Below are positions 49,065-57,382 of a stretch of DNA of 64,000 bases, piece after piece. Made by a program: the position numbers and the translations under genes. Under the pieces are notes generated by a model that made no database searches, had not been told where the DNA came from, and worked only from the letters and a program-made list of their open reading frames with translations. How positions within the stretch are numbered: the first letter of the stretch is position 1; each line of letters begins with the position of its first letter. The stretch is from positions 248,001-312,000 of the forward strand of contig NZ_MASU01000008.1 in NCBI RefSeq assembly GCF_003202235.1, given 5' to 3'. The DNA comes from Prauserella flavalba. Its GTDB lineage: Bacteria > Actinomycetota > Actinomycetes > Mycobacteriales > Pseudonocardiaceae.

Positions 49065-49123
49065 TTGACGTGACGCAGGCCACCTGCTTATCGTTCCACA
49101 CCGCTATACGGTTTCAGAAACCG
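49065..49123 (+). promoter_or_regulatory. Promoter and IclR operator of the catabolic cluster
   Basis: TTGACG (49065-49070), an 18-bp spacer and TATCGT (49089-49094) form a good promoter. Downstream lies CGGTTTC-A-GAAACCG (49109-49123), a perfect 7+1+7 palindrome of the size and type IclR proteins bind. It falls at or just after the expected start point, so a bound IclR protein would block transcription of the whole ten-gene set, including its own gene. Confidence 0.68.
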
Positions 49124-49145
49124 CAGAACGGTGTTGGAGGATGGG

Positions 49146-49919
49146 ATGCCAGAGCCTGGGGTGCGCGTGCTGGGCCGCGCGTGCGATGTGTTGGATTGCT
49201 TCACCGAGACCGAGCCGCGTCTCGGGGTGGCGGACATCCGCGCGCGTACGGGGCTGCCCGCGACCACCGTCGCGCGGATCGTCTCGACGCTCCTGCAGGA
49301 GGGGCTCCTGGTCCGGGAGGGGGACTCCTACCGGGTCGGCCTGCGCGTCCTGGTGTGGAGCGCGCCGGCGCGGTCGGGGTCGAGCCTGCTCGGCGTCGCG
49401 CGTCCGTTCGTCGACCAGCTGCGTGACGTGACGGGGGAGAGCGCCGGCCTCTACGTGCGCCAGGGCGCCAGCCGCGTGCTCGTGATCTCGGCGGCTTCCC
49501 AGCACTCCGTGATCTACCGGGGCTACGTCGGCCAGGTGCTTCCGCTGCACGCCGGTGCGGCCGGCAAGTGCTTCATGGCCTTCGACGAGGACGCGCTCGG
49601 CACCGCGCTCGACGCGGGTCTGGAGCGCTTCACCGACGCGACGGTGGTCGCGCGGGAGGAGCTGGACCGCCAGCTGGCACAGGTGCGCGAACGCGGCTGG
49701 GCCTTCACCGAGAGCGAGCGCGAGGTCGGCCTCAACTCCGTTGCCGCCCCCGTGACGGGGTTCGACGGCAGGCCGGAGGCAGCACTGGCGATCGGCGGTC
49801 CGTCGATCCGGCTCGACCGGGAGGAGGCCGAGCGGGTCGGCCCGATCGTCGCCGCCACCGCGCGGGCCATCGCGGCCCGGATGGGGCACGTCCCGGCAGA
49901 GGAGCCCGCCGATGTCTGA
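49146..49919 (+). CDS. IclR-family transcriptional regulator of the carboxylate cluster
   Basis: A 257-residue IclR protein: winged helix at about 8-65 (VLGRACDVLDCFTETEPRLG, then TGLPATTVARIVSTLLQEGL), ligand domain after 80 with LPLHAGAAGKCFMAFDE and the terminal VAAPVTGFDGRPEAALAI. ATG 49146 has GGAGG 5 nt upstream. It is the first gene of the cluster and overlaps the lyase gene by 8 nt, so it is made together with the enzymes it controls. A perfect palindrome lies 22 bp before the start. Its ligand is probably the pathway substrate or an intermediate. Confidence 0.93.
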   Translation: MPEPGVRVLGRACDVLDCFTETEPRLGVADIRARTGLPATTVARIVSTLLQEGLLVREGDSYRVGLRVLVWSAPARSGSSLLGVARPFVDQLRDVTGESAGLYVRQGASRVLVISAASQHSVIYRGYVGQVLPLHAGAAGKCFMAFDEDALGTALDAGLERFTDATVVAREELDRQLAQVRERGWAFTESEREVGLNSVAAPVTGFDGRPEAALAIGGPSIRLDREEAERVGPIVAATARAIAARMGHVPAEEPADV

Positions 49920-50769
49920 CGCCTCCGTCCTTTCCGGACTCCTGCGCCAGCGGCGGCTGCTCGTCGCACCCGGTGTCTACGACGGCCTGTCGGCCGCCGT
50001 CGCCGCGCGGGCAGGCGTCGAGGCGGCCTACGTCTCCGGCGCGGCCGTCTCCGCCGCCGAAGGACTGCCCGACATCGGGCTGACCACCGTCACCGAGATC
50101 GCCCGTGCGATCGCGGTGGTCAGGCGTCACCTGGACGTCCCGGTCATCGCCGACGCCGACACCGGCTTCGGCGACGAGACCAATACCTTCCGCACCGTGC
50201 GGACCTACGAGGACGCCGGCGCGGCGGCCGTGCAGCTCGAGGACCAGGTGTTCCCGAAGAGATGCGGCCACCTCGACGACAAGGCCCTCATTCCCGTCGA
50301 GGAGTTCGCCGTCAAGATCGAGGCGGCGGTCGCCGCACGGCGCCGGGGGAGCCTGATCGTCGCGCGCACCGACGCGATCGCCGTCGAAGGCTTCGACGCC
50401 GCGATCGCGCGGGCGAAGCAGTACGTCGCCGCCGGCGCCGACGTGATCTTCGTCGAGGCACCGCAGACCGTCGAGCAGGTGGCGGCGATCCCGTCGGCGA
50501 TCGGAGCACCGGTCATCTTCAACGTCGTCCCTGGCGGCAAAACGCCGGAGGTGTCACGGGAGCGGCTCGAGCAGTTCGGGTACGCCGGCGCGATCCTGCC
50601 CGCCGCGACCATCGGCGCCGCGTTCACCGCCATGACCGAAGCCCTGTCCGACATCGCGGGTGGCGGCCTCGCGTCCGGGTCCGCGATCGGACCGCGCGCC
50701 CTGTTCGAGGCCGTGGGTCTCGATGAGTGGGCCGCACGGCGCGCACGGAAAGAGCCGAGCCGTGCCTGA
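49912..50769 (+). CDS. Isocitrate lyase/PEP mutase-superfamily carbon-carbon lyase
   Basis: A 285-residue TIM-barrel enzyme near 2-methylisocitrate lyase (PrpB) and 2,3-dimethylmalate lyase. Metal-binding Asp81/Asp83 are in VIADADTGFGD, Glu110-Asp111 in QLEDQVFPKRCGH, and the catalytic loop KRCGH is residues 116-120, with the Cys general acid intact. It should split a 2-hydroxy- or isocitrate-like acid into an oxo-acid and a dicarboxylate (or propionate). It starts 8 nt inside the IclR gene and its own stop is overlapped by the LeuC-like gene. The gating-loop CGHL is typical of methylisocitrate and dimethylmalate lyases rather than PEP mutase or oxaloacetase. Confidence 0.9.
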   Translation: MSDASVLSGLLRQRRLLVAPGVYDGLSAAVAARAGVEAAYVSGAAVSAAEGLPDIGLTTVTEIARAIAVVRRHLDVPVIADADTGFGDETNTFRTVRTYEDAGAAAVQLEDQVFPKRCGHLDDKALIPVEEFAVKIEAAVAARRRGSLIVARTDAIAVEGFDAAIARAKQYVAAGADVIFVEAPQTVEQVAAIPSAIGAPVIFNVVPGGKTPEVSRERLEQFGYAGAILPAATIGAAFTAMTEALSDIAGGGLASGSAIGPRALFEAVGLDEWAARRARKEPSRA

Positions 50770-52024
50770 CACCATCATCGAGCGCATCCTGGCCCGCGCG
50801 GCCGGGCTGGCCGACGTCCAACCAGGACAGATCGTCACGTGCGACGTCGACATGACCGTGGTGATCGACGTCCAGTTCGCCCACGACCGTCTCGCGGACG
50901 TCCGCGCGGTCCACGACCCGGACAAGGTCGCGGTGGTTCTCGACCACGCGGTCCCGGCACCCACGCCGAGGGACGCAGGTCACGGCGCGAAGGCGCGGAC
51001 CTTCGTCGCCAAGCACGGCATCGACCGGTTCTACGACGTGGGCCGCCACGGCATCGTTCACCAGGTCATCGCCGAGCAGGGGCTCGTGCTGCCGGGCACC
51101 GTCGTATGCTGCACCGATTCCCACACGTGCGCAGGCGGGGCGCTGAACTCCGCCGCGCGGGGACTGGGGCCGCTCGAGATCCTCCAGATGCTCTGCACCG
51201 GCCAGACCTGGTACCGCGTGCCGCCGACGATCCGCTACGAGCTCACCGGCACGAAACCGGCCCACGTCAACGGCAAGGACATCTTCCTGACGATCTCCGG
51301 ACGGTACGGCGACGCCACCGACCACGCACTCGAGTTCGGCGGCCCGGGCCTCGCCTCCGTGCCCATGCCGGACCGCCGGACCATCGCGACCCAGGGAGCC
51401 GAGATCGGCGCGGACTTCACGCTGTTTCCGTGCGACGCCGTCACCGAGGAGTTCCTGGCCGGTGTGGCTCAGGGGTCGTCGTACGTGCCGAGTGACCCGG
51501 ATTCGGACGCGGTCTACGCCGAGGTGCGGACCATCGACCTCGGCGCGGTCGAGCCGATGGTGGCCCTGCCGGGCACCGTGATCAACAACGCGGTGCCGCT
51601 CAGCGGTCTCGAACGGACCCGTATCGACCAGGCGTTCATCGGGTCGTGCGCCAACGGCCAGCTCGCGGACCTCGAAACCGCGGCGAGGATCGTCGAGGGA
51701 CGCAAGGTGGCTCCTGGCGTGCGGCTCATCGTCACGCCGGCCTCGCAGCAGGTGTATCTCGAGGCCGTCCGGCGCGGCTACGTCGCCACGCTCGTCGAGG
51801 CGGGCGCCGTGGTCACCAACTCCACGTGCGGCGCGTGCTTCGGCTACCACATGGGAGTGCTCGCGCCGGGGGAGGTCTGCGTCACCTCGAGTACCCGCAA
51901 CTTCCGCGGTCGCATGGGCAGCACCGAGGCGAAGGTCTACATGGCCTCGCCCGCCACCGTCGCGGCGTCCGCGCTGACCGGGTACATCGCCGGGCCGGAC
52001 CAGCTGATGGAGGTGGCCGCGTGA
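50762..52024 (+). CDS. Aconitase/LeuC-family hydro-lyase, large subunit
   Basis: A 420-residue LeuC-like large subunit. The [4Fe-4S] ligands are conserved: Cys296 (GSCANGQLADL), Cys356 and Cys359 (STCGACFG). CTDSHTCAGGALNSAARGLG (about 117-136) is the substrate-site loop. The family catalyses reversible dehydration/hydration of 2-isopropylmalate, homocitrate, citramalate or, in DmdAB of nicotinate fermenters, 2,3-dimethylmalate. Short length and the two-gene form match the DmdA/HacA-like archaeal-type enzymes more than leucine LeuC (about 470 residues). GTG 50762 overlaps the lyase stop by 8 nt; longer frames run through that gene. Confidence 0.9.
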   Translation: MPDTIIERILARAAGLADVQPGQIVTCDVDMTVVIDVQFAHDRLADVRAVHDPDKVAVVLDHAVPAPTPRDAGHGAKARTFVAKHGIDRFYDVGRHGIVHQVIAEQGLVLPGTVVCCTDSHTCAGGALNSAARGLGPLEILQMLCTGQTWYRVPPTIRYELTGTKPAHVNGKDIFLTISGRYGDATDHALEFGGPGLASVPMPDRRTIATQGAEIGADFTLFPCDAVTEEFLAGVAQGSSYVPSDPDSDAVYAEVRTIDLGAVEPMVALPGTVINNAVPLSGLERTRIDQAFIGSCANGQLADLETAARIVEGRKVAPGVRLIVTPASQQVYLEAVRRGYVATLVEAGAVVTNSTCGACFGYHMGVLAPGEVCVTSSTRNFRGRMGSTEAKVYMASPATVAASALTGYIAGPDQLMEVAA

Positions 52025-52554
52025 CATCGCCCCTGCGAGTCCGGGGACGCGCCTGGGTCTTCGGCGACGAGATCAACACCGACGACATGTACCCGGGCTT
52101 CGCGATGAAGCTGCCCGTTTCCGAAGCGGCGCAGCACATGTTCGACGCCACCCGGCCCGGGTGGCCCGCCCTCGTCGAGAAGGGCGACATCGTGGTGGCG
52201 GGCAAGAACTTCGGCCTCGGGTCGAGCCGCGCGTGCGCCGAACTGTTCGTCCACCTCGGCGTCTCGTGCCTCGTGGCCGAGCAGTACAACTCCCTGTTCC
52301 ACCGCAACGCCCTGAACTACGGGCTCCCGGCGCTCACCGTGCCGGAGGCGCGCACGCTGATCGACGAGGGCGACGTCCTCGTGATCGACGCCGTGGAAGG
52401 CCTGCTGCGCAACGAAACGCGGGGAGCCGAGCACCACATCGAGCCCCTGCCGGCCTTCGTCGTCGAACTCGTCGCCGGCGGGGGACTGATCAACCGCCTG
52501 GAAGCCGAAGGCTTCCTGGATCGCAACGACGCGACCACCGGAGGACAACCATGA
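52021..52554 (+). CDS. Aconitase/LeuD-family hydro-lyase, small subunit
   Basis: A 177-residue swivelling-domain subunit that completes the active site of the LeuC-like protein. AWVFGDEINTDDMYPGFAM near the N terminus and GKNFGLGSSRACAELF (about 62-77) are the substrate-recognition and Ser-Arg motifs. The residues after GDEINTDD, which set chain-length preference in LeuD/HacB, are MYPGFAMK instead of the usual IIPARYL, so the substrate probably differs from isopropylmalate. GTG 52021 overlaps the large-subunit stop by 4 nt. Confidence 0.9.
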   Translation: MTSPLRVRGRAWVFGDEINTDDMYPGFAMKLPVSEAAQHMFDATRPGWPALVEKGDIVVAGKNFGLGSSRACAELFVHLGVSCLVAEQYNSLFHRNALNYGLPALTVPEARTLIDEGDVLVIDAVEGLLRNETRGAEHHIEPLPAFVVELVAGGGLINRLEAEGFLDRNDATTGGQP

Positions 52555-53543
52555 AGAGCAGGAACGCTCTGATCGCCTGCACGGCCACCGCCGCCCTGGT
52601 GCTGAGCGCGTGCGGCGGAAGCGGCGACGCGGAGGGGGTGACCTCGTTCGACATCGCGGTCAGCAACGCCTCGGAGCCGTACTCCATCCCCTGGCTGGTC
52701 GGCAAGGACCAGGGCTTTTTCGAGAAGCGCGGGGTGACCATCGGCGAGATCGTCCCGGGCAAGGGCGGCGGTACGACCGTTCGCAACATGCTCAGTGGCG
52801 ACCTCCCCATCGCCGACGTCGGCTTCACCTCGGTGCTGGAGTCCAGTGAGGCGGGCACGCCCCTCACCGTCGTCGGCGGTGCGACGCAGAGCGTCTACGG
52901 CCTCGACTTCTACACGCTCGACAGCAACACGGACGTGCAGACCATCGAGGACGTCCGGAACTGGGCCTACACGAACCCACAGTCGGTGACCCAGGCCCTG
53001 TCGTTCATCCTGCCCGAGGTCGCGGGGGTGACCCAGAAGATCCAGCGGACCTCCTCGGGCGGCGTCGGCGAGGGGGTGGCACTGCTCGAGGCGGGGGACG
53101 TCGACGTCGCCGTGGTCCCGCCGTCGGTGGTCGCGAAGACGGACAAGTTCCGCGTGGTCGTCTCCAGCGCCGACTACCTGAAGAAGTTCCAGCAGAGCGT
53201 GATCACCACGACGCCGGAGTTCGCCGAGCGGAACCCCGAGACGGTCAAGGCCGTGGTCGCAGGCTACGCGGACGCGGTGGAGTTCATCCGCGAGAAACCC
53301 GGTAAGGCCGCGCAGCTCTACGCCGACTACATCGACATCGACGTCGAGTCCGCGACCTCGATCGTCGAGAAGGCGATCGAGTACGACAACTGGGGCGCCG
53401 GCTTCGACGCCGAGGCCATCGAGCAGGCCGTCGAGGCCCAGCGCATCGCCATGGATCGCACGGACCTCGAGTTCTGCGATCTGTTCCAGAACACGTTCCT
53501 GCCGGGGAACGTCCGCAGCACGCTGCCGACCGAATGTGAGTGA
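52551..53543 (+). CDS. ABC transporter substrate-binding lipoprotein (NitT/TauT, NMT1-like)
   Basis: A 330-residue lipoprotein: signal peptide with lipobox LSAC, lipidated Cys21, then a type-II binding fold of the nitrate/taurine/NMT1 class (SNASEPYSIPWLVGKDQGFF, DLPIADVGFTSVLESSEAG, and VSSADYLKKFQQSVITTTPE). It captures the cluster's substrate outside the membrane. ATG 52551 overlaps the LeuD-like stop by 4 nt. Relatives bind sulfonates, nitrate, pyrimidine precursors or aromatic and aliphatic carboxylates; the linked enzymes favour a carboxylate here. Confidence 0.91.
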   Translation: MKSRNALIACTATAALVLSACGGSGDAEGVTSFDIAVSNASEPYSIPWLVGKDQGFFEKRGVTIGEIVPGKGGGTTVRNMLSGDLPIADVGFTSVLESSEAGTPLTVVGGATQSVYGLDFYTLDSNTDVQTIEDVRNWAYTNPQSVTQALSFILPEVAGVTQKIQRTSSGGVGEGVALLEAGDVDVAVVPPSVVAKTDKFRVVVSSADYLKKFQQSVITTTPEFAERNPETVKAVVAGYADAVEFIREKPGKAAQLYADYIDIDVESATSIVEKAIEYDNWGAGFDAEAIEQAVEAQRIAMDRTDLEFCDLFQNTFLPGNVRSTLPTECE

Positions 53544-54378
53544 GTCGCCGATGACCACGCAGATGAAGGAAAAGCGCGACAGCGCGCCCACCGCCCCGAC
53601 ACCGATCGTGCAGCTCGAAGGCGTCGAGCAGCATTTCGGACCCGTCCACGCACTCGGACCCGTCGACCTCACGATCGGGCGCGGCGAGTTCGTGTCGATC
53701 GTCGGGCCGAGCGGCTGCGGCAAGTCGACCCTGCTCGAGATCATCGGCGCCCTGCAGGACCCGGCGCGCGGCTCCGTCGAGGTGGACGGCGCGCCGTTGA
53801 CCGGTCCACGCCGGCGCACCGCGATCGTCTTCCAGGAGTCCGCGACACTGCCGTGGCGCACGGTCGTCGACAACGTCGCGTTCGCGCTCGAGGTGCGCGG
53901 CATCGGCCGCAAGGAGCGACGGGAACGCGCCAGGGAACTCGTCGAGCTCGTCGGACTCGGTGGCTTCGAGAACCACTACCCGGCACAGCTGTCGGGCGGC
54001 ATGCGGCAGCGCGTCGCCATGGCGCGCGCGATGTCCACCGACCCGGACCTCATCCTCGCCGACGAGCCGTTCGGCGCGCTCGACGAGCAGACCCGCATGC
54101 TGATGGCCGAGGAACTCCTCCGTGTCGTCGAGAGGATCGGTTGCGGCGTCCTGTTCATCACGCACAGCATCCAGGAGTCCGTGCTGCTGTCGGACCGGGT
54201 GCTCGTGATGGGACGCCGGCCCGGAACGTTCATCGACGAGGTCCCCATCGACCTGCCCCGCCCGCGCATGCACGCCGCACTGTCCGAACCGTCCGCCACC
54301 GCAGCTCAGGAACGGATCTGGGCGCAGATCCGCGCCGAGGCCGAGGTGGCGATGGTGGCGACGAGGAGCACACCATGA
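53536..54378 (+). CDS. ABC transporter ATP-binding protein (NitT/TauT type)
   Basis: A 280-residue ATPase. Walker A GPSGCGKST (about 56-64), Q loop VFQESATLPWRTVVDNVAFA, signature LSGGMRQRVAMARAM, Walker B LILADEPFGALDEQTR, H loop FITHSIQES; the C terminus has the SsuB/TauB-like RPGTFIDEVPIDLPRPR. GTG 53536 keeps the 8-nt overlap seen elsewhere in the cluster; ATG 53551 (7 nt after the lipoprotein stop) is an alternative. Neither has a strong ribosome site, which suggests translational coupling. Confidence 0.92.
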   Translation: MSESPMTTQMKEKRDSAPTAPTPIVQLEGVEQHFGPVHALGPVDLTIGRGEFVSIVGPSGCGKSTLLEIIGALQDPARGSVEVDGAPLTGPRRRTAIVFQESATLPWRTVVDNVAFALEVRGIGRKERRERARELVELVGLGGFENHYPAQLSGGMRQRVAMARAMSTDPDLILADEPFGALDEQTRMLMAEELLRVVERIGCGVLFITHSIQESVLLSDRVLVMGRRPGTFIDEVPIDLPRPRMHAALSEPSATAAQERIWAQIRAEAEVAMVATRSTP

Positions 54379-55184
54379 AGGCACGCTCGTCCGTCGTCCC
54401 GTCCTACGTGCGGCCGACTCCGCGCCGGGTCGCCGGACTTCCTTCCCCGGCGTGGACGGTCGTTCTCGTCGCCGGACTCGTCGTCGCCATCGAGCTGTAC
54501 GCGCGCTCGGGCGCCGTGTCGCGGCTTGATCTGATCCCGGTCAGCGAGATGGTCTCCCGCTCGGTCGAACTGCTCGGTGATCGCGACTTCGTCGTCGGCG
54601 CGCTGCTCCGCAGCGTCCTGCTCATCTGCGCGAGCTTCACCGCCTCGGCGGTCGCCGGGGTGGCCGTCGCGTACGTCATGGCCCGATCCCGCTGGGTACA
54701 CCGTGCCGTCAAGCCGTACGTCAACGTGTTCTACGCCCTCCCGATCTTCGCGCTGTACCCGGTGATGGTCGTCATGTTCGGGACCGGCGTCGTCCCGATC
54801 ATCCTGCTGGCCACGTTGTTCAGCGTCGTGATCGTCATCTCCAACGCGCTGGTCGGGTTCGAGTCGGCACCGCCGATCGTCACCAAGCTCGCGCTGTCGC
54901 TCGAGATGTCGCGGTCACAGCAGCTGCGCAAGATCCTGCTGCCCTCGGCGTTGCCGGACATTCTCGCGGGACTGAAGCTGGGCCTGGCCTACGCGATCAT
55001 CGCCGTCCTCGCGACGGAGTTCATCCTCGCCACCACCGGGCTCGGTCAGGTGGTCAATCGGGCCTACAACAACTTCAACACGGTCGACATGTACGCCGGC
55101 ATCGTCTTCGTCAGCGTCTTCGCGCTGCTCGCGAACCTCGCTCTCGGTGCCGCGCTGAACGCGTTCGACTGGAGGCGGCGATGA
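54375..55184 (+). CDS. ABC transporter permease 1
   Basis: A 269-residue inner-membrane permease of the SsuC/TauC class: about six helices, the BPD-type coupling loop ALSLEMSRSQQLRKILLPSA, followed by LPDILAGLKLGLAYAIIAVL. The N-terminal 28 residues are basic and cytoplasmic. It overlaps the ATPase gene by 4 nt and the second permease gene by 4 nt. With the second permease it likely forms a heterodimer. Confidence 0.91.
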   Translation: MKARSSVVPSYVRPTPRRVAGLPSPAWTVVLVAGLVVAIELYARSGAVSRLDLIPVSEMVSRSVELLGDRDFVVGALLRSVLLICASFTASAVAGVAVAYVMARSRWVHRAVKPYVNVFYALPIFALYPVMVVMFGTGVVPIILLATLFSVVIVISNALVGFESAPPIVTKLALSLEMSRSQQLRKILLPSALPDILAGLKLGLAYAIIAVLATEFILATTGLGQVVNRAYNNFNTVDMYAGIVFVSVFALLANLALGAALNAFDWRRR

Positions 55185-55948
55185 GCGCGCGTCGCGCGGG
55201 CGGTCCCGCGTGGATCCCGCCGCTGGTGCTGGCCGCCGCGATCGTGGCCGTGTGGACCGTGACGGCCGCGCTGGCAGACAGCGCCGTCTACCCCGGACCA
55301 GGCCAGGCACTGGAGAGCCTGCGAGCGGACATCGGCGACACCCGGTTCATGGGCAGTGTCGCCGACACCGCCCGCGTGCTGCTCCTTTCGTACGCCGCGG
55401 CGATCGGCGTGGGTGCGATCACCGGCATGCTGCTCGGGCTCAGCGCGTTCTGGTCGAGAGCCGCTCTTCCGGTGGTGTACGCGCTCAACAGCGTTCCCAA
55501 AATCGTCCTGTATCCCATCTTCCTGCTCTTCCTGGGCATCGGAGACCTCAGCAGGGGTTCCTTCGCGTTCGTTTCGGGAGTGCTCCCGATGTTCCTGATC
55601 ATGGTGGAGGCGACCGCGGGGGTGAGCCGGCTGCATCTGAAGATGTCGGCCAGCCTCGGGATGTCGCGATGGTCCCTGCTGCGGCGGATCGTGGTGCCGA
55701 GCGTGCTGCCGTCCCTCGCCTCGGGTATGCGCCTGTGCTTCGGTCTCACCTTGATCGGCCTGCTGCTCGCCGAGATGTTCTCCGGGTCCTCCGGACTGGG
55801 CTACGAGCTGCTGCGCAACCTGTCGCTGGCGCGAGTCGAGAACATCATCGGCCAGGTCATCCTGATCGGTGTCCTCGCGCTCGTCCCGACGCTGGCTCTG
55901 CAGCAGCTGGAGCTCCGCATCCGCAACCGTTACGAGGTGACCGCGTGA
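55181..55948 (+). CDS. ABC transporter permease 2
   Basis: A 255-residue permease homologous to permease 1 but clearly diverged: coupling loop MSASLGMSRWSLLRRIVVPS then VLPSLASGMRLCFGLTLIGL. Most NitT/TauT importers use one permease gene; having two distinct subunits here points to a heterodimeric channel as in the thiamine-precursor-like and phthalate-type systems. Overlaps both neighbours by 4 nt. Confidence 0.91.
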   Translation: MSARRAGGPAWIPPLVLAAAIVAVWTVTAALADSAVYPGPGQALESLRADIGDTRFMGSVADTARVLLLSYAAAIGVGAITGMLLGLSAFWSRAALPVVYALNSVPKIVLYPIFLLFLGIGDLSRGSFAFVSGVLPMFLIMVEATAGVSRLHLKMSASLGMSRWSLLRRIVVPSVLPSLASGMRLCFGLTLIGLLLAEMFSGSSGLGYELLRNLSLARVENIIGQVILIGVLALVPTLALQQLELRIRNRYEVTA

Positions 55949-57366
55949 CCATCGAACCGACCGATCCCCAGGGCGTGACCGGCCGGCTGGCGACCTGGAT
56001 CGCGGAGCTGCGGTACGACGACATCCCGGAGGCCGTGCGCGAGCGAGCGCGGCACCTCCTGCTCGACGGGCTCGTGTGCGCGCTGGTCGGCGCCCGGCTC
56101 CCCTGGTCCGAGCGGGCCGTCGAGGCCGTGCTGGCCCTCGAGGGCAGGGGCGATGTCCCCATAATGGGCTGGGGTCTCACCACCTCCGCGCCCGCGGCGT
56201 GCCTGCTGAACGGCACCTTCATCCAGGGCTTCGAACTGGACGACTACCACGTGCGCGCACCGCTGCACAGCAACTCGCTGGTCGTCCCGAGCGCCATCAG
56301 CACACTCACGACCCTCGACGGGAAGGTCTCGGGGCGGCAACTGCTCACGGCGTTGATCGCCGGTTACGAGGTCGGCCCACGGGTGGGCCTGGCGCTGCAC
56401 GGCGCCGAGATGCTCTCGCGCGGCTGGCACTCCGGCGCGGTCTTCGGCACCCACGCGAGCGCCGCGACCTCGGCGTGGTTACGACGCCTCGACCCGGCGC
56501 GTGTCGAGGACGCCCTCGGGCTGGCCGCAACCCAGTCCGCGGGGTTGATGGCCGCCCAGTACGAAGCCATGTCCAAGCGGATGCACCACGGCTTCTCCTC
56601 CCGCAACGGCCTCTACGCGGCGGCACTCGCGGAGGCCGGCTACACCGGGATCAAAAGGGTGTACGAGCGCGAGTACGGCGGGTTCCTGGCCACATTCGGC
56701 GAGGGACACAGCCCCCGTGCGGACCTGATCACCGACGGGCTGGGCCAGGACTGGGTGCTGATGGACACCGGTGTGAAGGCCTACGCCGCGATGGCCGCCA
56801 CCCATGCCCCCATCGACTGCGCACTGGAGGCCCGCGCGCGCGGCATCTCGGCTGACGACATCGGGGCCATCTCGGTGGAGGTGTCCCACGCGGCCTACCA
56901 CCACGGCTGGTGGAAGCCCGAGCCTCCGCTGGAGACCATCGGCGCGCAGATGAACATCGGCTACGCCGTCTCGGTGGCGCTGCTGGACGGCCAGGTCCTC
57001 GCCGAGCAGTTCACCCGCGACCGGATCTCCGCCGACGACGTCTGGTCGTTGCTCCGCCGGATCGAGGTCCACCACCGCGCGGACTTCGACGGCCCCGACG
57101 ACCGCTTCCGGACCCGCATGCGGCTGACGTCGCACAGCGGGGACACCGTGGAGATCGAGGTCGACGGCCCTCTGGGCGGGCCCACGCGACCGCTGCCCAA
57201 CCGCGATGTGGTGGCGAAGGCACGCCGTCTCGCCGAGTCGATCGACATCTCCGAACGGTGGCAGCGCATCGAACGCCTGGTGCTCGACCTCGACTCCCTG
57301 CCGGACGCTTCCGTTCTGGTCGGCGAGCTCGCGTCGAGCGTCCCCGCGCTGCCCGTGACGCTCTGA
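55945..57366 (+). CDS. MmgE/PrpD-family dehydratase/decarboxylase-like enzyme
   Basis: A 473-residue protein of the MmgE/PrpD family, which contains 2-methylcitrate dehydratase, cis-aconitate decarboxylase and iminodisuccinate epimerase. Family segments: ARHLLLDGLVCALVGARLPW, NGTFIQGFELDDYHVRAPLH (substrate Asp/His region), GWHSGAVFGTHASAATSAW, MSKRMHHGFSSRNGLYAAAL and KAYAAMAATHAPIDCALE. The His-rich QGFELDDYH and MHHGF stretches are where PrpD/IRG1 bind the carboxylates. The enzyme likely dehydrates (or epimerises) the imported acid ahead of the LeuCD-like enzyme. GTG 55945 overlaps the permease stop by 4 nt. Confidence 0.9.
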   Translation: MTIEPTDPQGVTGRLATWIAELRYDDIPEAVRERARHLLLDGLVCALVGARLPWSERAVEAVLALEGRGDVPIMGWGLTTSAPAACLLNGTFIQGFELDDYHVRAPLHSNSLVVPSAISTLTTLDGKVSGRQLLTALIAGYEVGPRVGLALHGAEMLSRGWHSGAVFGTHASAATSAWLRRLDPARVEDALGLAATQSAGLMAAQYEAMSKRMHHGFSSRNGLYAAALAEAGYTGIKRVYEREYGGFLATFGEGHSPRADLITDGLGQDWVLMDTGVKAYAAMAATHAPIDCALEARARGISADDIGAISVEVSHAAYHHGWWKPEPPLETIGAQMNIGYAVSVALLDGQVLAEQFTRDRISADDVWSLLRRIEVHHRADFDGPDDRFRTRMRLTSHSGDTVEIEVDGPLGGPTRPLPNRDVVAKARRLAESIDISERWQRIERLVLDLDSLPDASVLVGELASSVPALPVTL

Positions 57367-57382
57367 CCCCGAGAGGACTCCC

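Noticed and set aside
49912-52554. Calling the LeuC/LeuD-like pair the leucine-biosynthesis enzyme
   Set aside because: It sits in an IclR-led catabolic transcript with an importer and lyase, is shorter than typical LeuC, and the LeuD specificity segment differs.
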